The translations under genes and the position numbers were made by a program. Positions 59,820-64,000 of a stretch of DNA of 64,000 nucleotides are shown piece by piece. The notes beneath the pieces are model-generated. The model saw nothing but the letters and a program-made list of their open reading frames with translations. It did no database searches and had not been told where the DNA came from. The DNA comes from UBA5189 sp035631615. Lineage in GTDB: Bacteria > Chloroflexota > Limnocylindria > Limnocylindrales > CSP1-4. Location: contig DASQIK010000027.1 of assembly GCA_035631615.1 (NCBI GenBank), positions 62,001-126,000 on the forward strand. Reading direction: 5' to 3'. Position 1 is the stretch's first letter. The number at the start of each line of letters is the position of its first letter.

Positions 59820-61526
59820 CTAGCGGATGCCGGCGAGCTCCTGGAGACCGCGCCAGTTCGCGAGCCGATCCTCGCGAGTCGCGAGGATCTCCGGTGACGG
59901 AGGCCCGTCGGCCGGGAAGTGGCCGCCGAAGCGACCTTCGGAGCGGGCGAAGTCGAGGAAGTCGATCGCCAGCCCGTCCGGTGTCGCCGCCCAGTCCTCC
60001 CGGAGCGCGGGATTGCCCTGGAGTGACAGCCGCTCGGCGTACGACTCCCCACGGCGTGGGTCATAGGTGAACAACGGGTATGCCCTCGACTCGACCGCGA
60101 GCTTCGCCTGCCGGCTGGCGGCGTCATCGGCGATGCCGTGCTCAGGCATGCACGCGGCGTACACGATCACGACGGCCGGCCCGGGATAGCTGTTGGCCTC
60201 GAGGATCGCTCGGTAGAAGTGGTTCAGGTGGGCGGGTGTCGTCTGTGCCACGTAGACCTCGCCGTGGGCGAGCAGGATCCGGCCCAGCTCCTTGCGCCGC
60301 TCCGGGCGGCCGTGGACCACCTTGCCGAACGCCGACATCTTCGTGACCTGGCCACCGAACGTTGCCGTCGACGCCTGCCCACCGGTGTTCGAGTAGACCT
60401 GTGTGTCCAGCACGAGCACCTTGACGTCGGCGCCCGAGGCGACCATCCGGGACAGCGACTGGAAGCCGATGTCGTACATCGCGCCGTCACCGCCGACGAC
60501 CCACAGCCGCCGGTCCTGGTGGCCGGCAGCGTCCCATCGCGCCCGGACGCCCAGCGCGACCGCCGGGGCGTTCTCGAACAGGGAGTTCGTCCACGGCACG
60601 CGGTATGGGTTGAACGGGTAGGTGCTGCCGAAGACGGTGTTGCAGCCGGTGGCGGCCACGATGCCCATCGATTCCGGGCCATGGACCTGGCGGGTCGCCG
60701 CGACGAGCATCCGGATCGCCGTCGCCTCGCCGCAGCCCGCGCAGGAGCCGGCACCGCCGACGTAGCCGATGGCGTCCTCGCCCAGCATCAGGTCCGCGAG
60801 CGCCTTCTCGTTGCGGTACTCGGGCGGGGTGACGGGCAGGGACCGGAAGAACGCGATGTCGCGCCGGAACCGCTCGAGCGTTGCCTCACCGGCGATCGGG
60901 GCGGCTCCCGCGGCCGTGGCGGGGACGGCCGGGTTGCCCTCCACGGCGACCTTCTCGCGCATGAACAGCGCGTCGTGCCCGAGCGCCGTGCAGACCTCGA
61001 CGCACTCGCCGCAGCCCTTGCAGTGGGCAGGATCGACGAAGATGCCGAACATCCCGCGATCCAGGCCGCGCCGGGCGGGCACCTCGCCGTACTTCTGCGT
61101 GTCGACGAAGTGCGATCGCGCCGTCACCGCCGCGAGCGCCGGCTGGTCGGCGGCGGCCGCGAATGCCTCGATGCGCTCGTCGAGCTGCGGCGCCGGCACG
61201 ACCGTACCGAGGATCGCCGTGTCGGGACAGGCGTTGACGCAGGCCATGCACCCGACGCAGCGCTCCGCGAGCAGCTCGGGGATGCGCGGCGCGAGGTGGC
61301 TGAAGTCGCGCGCGGCCGCCGTCGCCGGCGGGATCACGCTCCGCGCCAGCCCGATGTCGGCGGGCAGCTCCCGGTCGGCGATTCCCCGCCGGTACGCCGG
61401 AACCACGGATCGCCCGAACTCCTCGACGTAGAGGTCCATGTCGAGCAGTGGCGGGGCGACGGTCATGAGGCCGACCTCGTGGCCCTCCTTGAGCTCACCC
61501 GGGACCTTGTTCAGCAGGTCGGTCAT
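59820..61526 (-). CDS. Pyruvate:ferredoxin oxidoreductase, C-terminal half (ferredoxin and TPP domains)
   Basis: 568 residues from ATG 61526. A 2x[4Fe-4S] domain (CVGCMACVNACP and CKGCGECVEVC) precedes the TPP domain with SCAGCGEATAIRML, GCNTVFGSTYPFNPY, VVGGDGAMYDIG and LDTQVYSNTGGQAS, all as in NifJ-type PFOR. It makes acetyl-CoA and reduced ferredoxin from pyruvate with the N-terminal half encoded two genes upstream. The four-base overlap with the CBS gene couples them. Confidence 0.92.
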   Translation of the reverse strand: MTDLLNKVPGELKEGHEVGLMTVAPPLLDMDLYVEEFGRSVVPAYRRGIADRELPADIGLARSVIPPATAAARDFSHLAPRIPELLAERCVGCMACVNACPDTAILGTVVPAPQLDERIEAFAAAADQPALAAVTARSHFVDTQKYGEVPARRGLDRGMFGIFVDPAHCKGCGECVEVCTALGHDALFMREKVAVEGNPAVPATAAGAAPIAGEATLERFRRDIAFFRSLPVTPPEYRNEKALADLMLGEDAIGYVGGAGSCAGCGEATAIRMLVAATRQVHGPESMGIVAATGCNTVFGSTYPFNPYRVPWTNSLFENAPAVALGVRARWDAAGHQDRRLWVVGGDGAMYDIGFQSLSRMVASGADVKVLVLDTQVYSNTGGQASTATFGGQVTKMSAFGKVVHGRPERRKELGRILLAHGEVYVAQTTPAHLNHFYRAILEANSYPGPAVVIVYAACMPEHGIADDAASRQAKLAVESRAYPLFTYDPRRGESYAERLSLQGNPALREDWAATPDGLAIDFLDFARSEGRFGGHFPADGPPSPEILATREDRLANWRGLQELAGIR

Positions 61527-61978
61527 GCGCGTGGCTCCCGGAGCCGCTCGGCGGTCTCCTCGGCGAGGGCGTGGACCAGGTCGGTCGTCGACAGGACGCC
61601 GATCGGGGTCGCCTCGTCGCCGTCCTCGACGACGATCAGGCGGTGGATCTGGAGGCGCGCCATCTTGCGTGCGGCGATGATCAGCGGCGTCGATCGGTGG
61701 ACGGTCTGCGCCGGGCTCGTCATCAGGTGCCGAACGGCCAGGCCCGGCCAGTTCGACCACAGGTACTCGGTGCTCCGGGCCCGGTTGAGGTCGGTCTGGG
61801 ACAGGACGCCGACGAGGGCGCCGCTCGCGTCGACGACCGGCAGTCCATGGACGCGGTGGCGGTCCATCAGCGCCGCCGCGTCGCTCAGCGAAGCATCCGC
61901 GCGGATGAGGACGGGGTCTCCGTGCATGCGGTCGGCGACGACCGCGCCGGTGATCGCATCGTGGTTGGCCAGGTTCAT
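61523..61978 (-). CDS. CBS-domain pair protein
   Basis: 151 residues from ATG 61978. Two CBS modules (DRMHGDPVLIRADASLSDAAALM with HGLPVVDASGALVGVLSQTDL, and RHLMTSPAQTVHRSTPLIIAARKM with IHRLIVVEDGDEATPIGVLSTTDL) form a Bateman unit that binds adenine nucleotides. Four-base overlaps with both PFOR halves make it part of the same transcript, so it may tune PFOR to energy state. Confidence 0.88.
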   Translation of the reverse strand: MNLANHDAITGAVVADRMHGDPVLIRADASLSDAAALMDRHRVHGLPVVDASGALVGVLSQTDLNRARSTEYLWSNWPGLAVRHLMTSPAQTVHRSTPLIIAARKMARLQIHRLIVVEDGDEATPIGVLSTTDLVHALAEETAERLREPRA

Positions 61979-63918
61979 GCGAGGACTCCCTCGGCCGCGG
62001 GCGCAGGAGCCGGAACGGGGCTCCCGATGGCGGCGGTGACGTCGATCAGGCCGTCCCACGCCTCGGCGATGACGGCGAGGTTCGCGGCGATCACGCTCGA
62101 GCCACGCTTGCCGAAGAATCGGCCGAGGCGGTCACCGACGGCCTCGAGGACCTGGCCGCGGTCCATGCCTGCGCGCGCGGCGAATGGCGCGACCCGCAGG
62201 AACACGCCGACGAGCGCGACGCCCTGCATCCGCAGCTGGAGATCGGGCCTCGGCGCGTGACGGAGCGCGACCGCGGCCGTATCCAGCGCCGTGACGCGGA
62301 TCCGTCGGGCGTCCACCTCGGCGCGCGCAGCGGCCGGCATCGATGCCCAGATCCCCTCGGCCGTCGGCAGCGGCGACTGGATGAACAGGTCGCCGCCGTC
62401 CACGAGGCCCGCGAGGGGGTCGCCAAGGTCGAACGCGGACACATCGTGCAGCGGCACGAAGTCGACCCGGTCGAGCTCGGCGTGGACGCGGATCGGGGCG
62501 TCGGCGATGGTCAGGTAGTAGGTCGTCGGCAGGCCCTTCTTCTCGGAGCCATAGCGCGGATACGCCTGCACCTGCTTGTGGAAGACCTCGCCGACGAGGG
62601 TCGCGACGAGCTTGTTCGTGGTGACGCTGCCGAAGCCGCCGATCGAATGGCCGCGCAGCGAGTAGGCGCCCGGCGGCCGCACGTCGAGCGGCGTCGCGGA
62701 CAGCGCCAGCGGGTGGCGGATCCCGAGCACGCGCACCGGCCCGGTCGGCTCGGCACGATCGGCGAGCTCGTCGAACACCGCGACGAGGTCGCCCGCGCCG
62801 ACGTCGCGCGAGCCCAGGCCCGCGACGAAGGATCTGACCCTGGGCACCATCTCACCCTCGGCCGCGGCGTCGTACAGGGCCGCGCGGATCTCGCGGGTGA
62901 GCGGGTTGGCGCTCGCGAGCGGCTCGTCGGTCCGCTCGACGACGCCGACCGCCCGCGCATTTCGCAGTGCATCGAGCACAGCGCGGGAGGGGAACGGTCG
63001 GAAGGCCGTGAGACCCACGCAGCCCACCGGCCGACCCAGGGCTCGGAGATGATCGACGACCGCGATCGCCGTGTCGGCGATCGTGCCCATCGCGACGAGG
63101 ATCTCGCGGGCGTCCTCGGTGCGATAGGTCGCGACCGGGGTGATCGGGCGGCCCGTCAGCGAGGTCCACTCCTCCATGGCCTCGCCGAGGGCGCCCGGGA
63201 TCCGATCGCTGTAGGCCCGCTGGCCGATGCGACCCTTCATGTAGCTGTCCTGGTTCTGGACGACGCCGGTCATCAGCGCCTCGGCCGGGTCGAACAGGTC
63301 GCGGACATGCGCGCGGGGGTCGCCCACGAACTCGCGGAGCAGCTCGTCCTCCGGGAGGAGCACGTTCTCGAGCGTGTGCGTCGTGAGGAATCCGTCCTGG
63401 GCGACCATGAACGGCGTCTCCGTCGCCTCCGCAACCCGGCGGGCGATGGCGGCGAGATCGGCGGCCTCCTGGGCGTTGCGTGCGAACAGGATTCCCCAGC
63501 CGCAGTCGGCGACGGCCATCACGTCGTCGTGGCCGGCGTGGATGTTGAGCGCCTGGCTGGTGAGCGCCCGGGCGCCGACGTGAAACACCGCCGGCAGGCG
63601 CTTGCCGCTGATGACGTACAGGACTTCCTTCATCAGTACGAGGCCCTGGCCCGCGGTGAAGTTCGTGACCCGCGCGCCCGCGAGTGCCGCGCCCTCGGCC
63701 GCCGAGGCGGACGAATGCTCGGACTCAGGCTCGATGAACCGGAGGGGCGTTCCCCACAGGTCCGTCCGGCCGTCGGCGACTGCCGCCTGGTAGATCGCGG
63801 CCATCGTCGTGGACGGCGTGATCGGGTAGACACAGGCGACCTCGGCGAGCCGCGATTCCACGTGGGCGACGGCCTCCGAGCCATCGACGATCGCGGGGAT
63901 GCCGGGGAACCGGGTCAT
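61975..63918 (-). CDS. Pyruvate:ferredoxin oxidoreductase, N-terminal half (pyrimidine-binding/gamma domains)
   Basis: 647 residues from ATG 63918. It starts VDGSEAVAHVESRLAEVACVYPITPSTTMA and continues GAALAGARVTNFTAGQGLVLMKEVLY and MVQDGFLTTHTLENV-like text, then the gamma domain with YSLRGHSIGGFGSVTTNKLVATLV. The break after DGLIDVTA falls between the gamma domain and the domain carrying the ferredoxin clusters. Full NifJ is about 1,170 residues, and the two halves here add up to about 1,215. Confidence 0.92.
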   Translation of the reverse strand: MTRFPGIPAIVDGSEAVAHVESRLAEVACVYPITPSTTMAAIYQAAVADGRTDLWGTPLRFIEPESEHSSASAAEGAALAGARVTNFTAGQGLVLMKEVLYVISGKRLPAVFHVGARALTSQALNIHAGHDDVMAVADCGWGILFARNAQEAADLAAIARRVAEATETPFMVAQDGFLTTHTLENVLLPEDELLREFVGDPRAHVRDLFDPAEALMTGVVQNQDSYMKGRIGQRAYSDRIPGALGEAMEEWTSLTGRPITPVATYRTEDAREILVAMGTIADTAIAVVDHLRALGRPVGCVGLTAFRPFPSRAVLDALRNARAVGVVERTDEPLASANPLTREIRAALYDAAAEGEMVPRVRSFVAGLGSRDVGAGDLVAVFDELADRAEPTGPVRVLGIRHPLALSATPLDVRPPGAYSLRGHSIGGFGSVTTNKLVATLVGEVFHKQVQAYPRYGSEKKGLPTTYYLTIADAPIRVHAELDRVDFVPLHDVSAFDLGDPLAGLVDGGDLFIQSPLPTAEGIWASMPAAARAEVDARRIRVTALDTAAVALRHAPRPDLQLRMQGVALVGVFLRVAPFAARAGMDRGQVLEAVGDRLGRFFGKRGSSVIAANLAVIAEAWDGLIDVTAAIGSPVPAPAPAAEGVLA

Positions 63919-64000
63919 GATCGTGCTCCCATCGAGGCCGGCTGGGCGAGGTCGCGGATCGCGCCCTCGATCGTCTGCTCGAATGCAGCCATCCCGGCGC
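63915..64000 (-). CDS. C-terminal end of an unidentified gene (5' part outside window)
   Basis: The frame reads MAAFEQTIEGAIRDLAQPA then SMGARS and stops at TGA 63917-63915, overlapping the PFOR start by four bases. Only about 28 residues are visible. It must be co-transcribed with PFOR and may be a partner oxidoreductase; no family can be assigned. Confidence 0.55.
   Translation of the reverse strand, partial: AGMAAFEQTIEGAIRDLAQPASMGARS

Noticed and set aside
1..64000. CRISPR arrays, tRNAs, rRNA, insertion sequences, prophage or plasmid genes
   Set aside because: No spaced direct repeats of CRISPR type, no cloverleaf with a plausible TPsiC arm noticed, no transposase or integrase motifs in any coherent gene.

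Overview
The window is a high-G+C bacterial chromosome segment, densely packed with genes. Many neighbours overlap by four bases (GTGA or ATGA), and GTG and TTG starts are common. No rRNA, tRNA, CRISPR array, transposase or phage gene is visible. The gene content (2-oxoacid:ferredoxin oxidoreductases, DsrE/TusA sulfur carriers, DUF6390 with HypC, class I GEMM riboswitches and secreted proteins with Pro/Thr-rich linkers) fits a free-living Chloroflexota of the Limnocylindria type or a related high-G+C lineage. This assignment is inference from gene content and style, not from a marker gene.

Layout. (1) 1-6748, plus strand: a tightly coupled set made of an acyl-CoA dehydrogenase tail, an amino acid:[carrier protein] ligase (a truncated seryl-tRNA synthetase relative), a DUF1839 protein, a GH2 beta-mannosidase-like enzyme and a fused double alpha/beta hydrolase. 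(2) 6716-9465: a carboxylesterase and a two-component flavin monooxygenase (HpaB-like oxygenase and a divergent flavin reductase). (3) 9491-31873: a surface or extracellular polysaccharide region. It holds a sugar epimerase, a beta-helix protein, three GH16-like secreted enzymes, a Wzx-like flippase, two GT-C-like or DUF1616-like membrane proteins, two GT4 and two GT2 glycosyltransferases, two ATP-grasp ligases, a CapA-like protein, an amidohydrolase, and ComA and ComB, the first steps of phosphosulfolactate/sulfolactate synthesis. Two of the GH16 genes are each preceded by a GEMM-I (cyclic dinucleotide) riboswitch, and these two units bracket the cluster.

(4) 32198-44804: mixed household and membrane functions. 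These include a class III adenylate cyclase with three N-terminal repeats, DUF421, Nudix, AlkZ/YcaQ-like and OsmC proteins, an MMPL transporter, a class III aminotransferase, a GT39-like membrane glycosyltransferase and a flavodoxin. (5) 44911-47987, minus strand: a sulfur-carrier operon (ArsR regulator, DsrE, TusA, DsrE2-like, TusA, SQR-like flavoprotein) with a clear inverted-repeat operator. (6) 48066-53605: DUF6390, EamA exporter and orphan HypC, then a P-type cation ATPase, a small membrane protein and a universal stress protein. (7) 53803-64000: malic enzyme and two ferredoxin-dependent 2-oxoacid oxidoreductases, one in four subunits (delta-alpha-beta-gamma) and one a pyruvate:ferredoxin oxidoreductase split in two with a CBS-domain gene between the halves.

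Together the genes suggest an organism that makes a cyclic-dinucleotide-controlled glycan coat, handles sulfane sulfur, and runs pyruvate and 2-oxoacid metabolism through ferredoxin.
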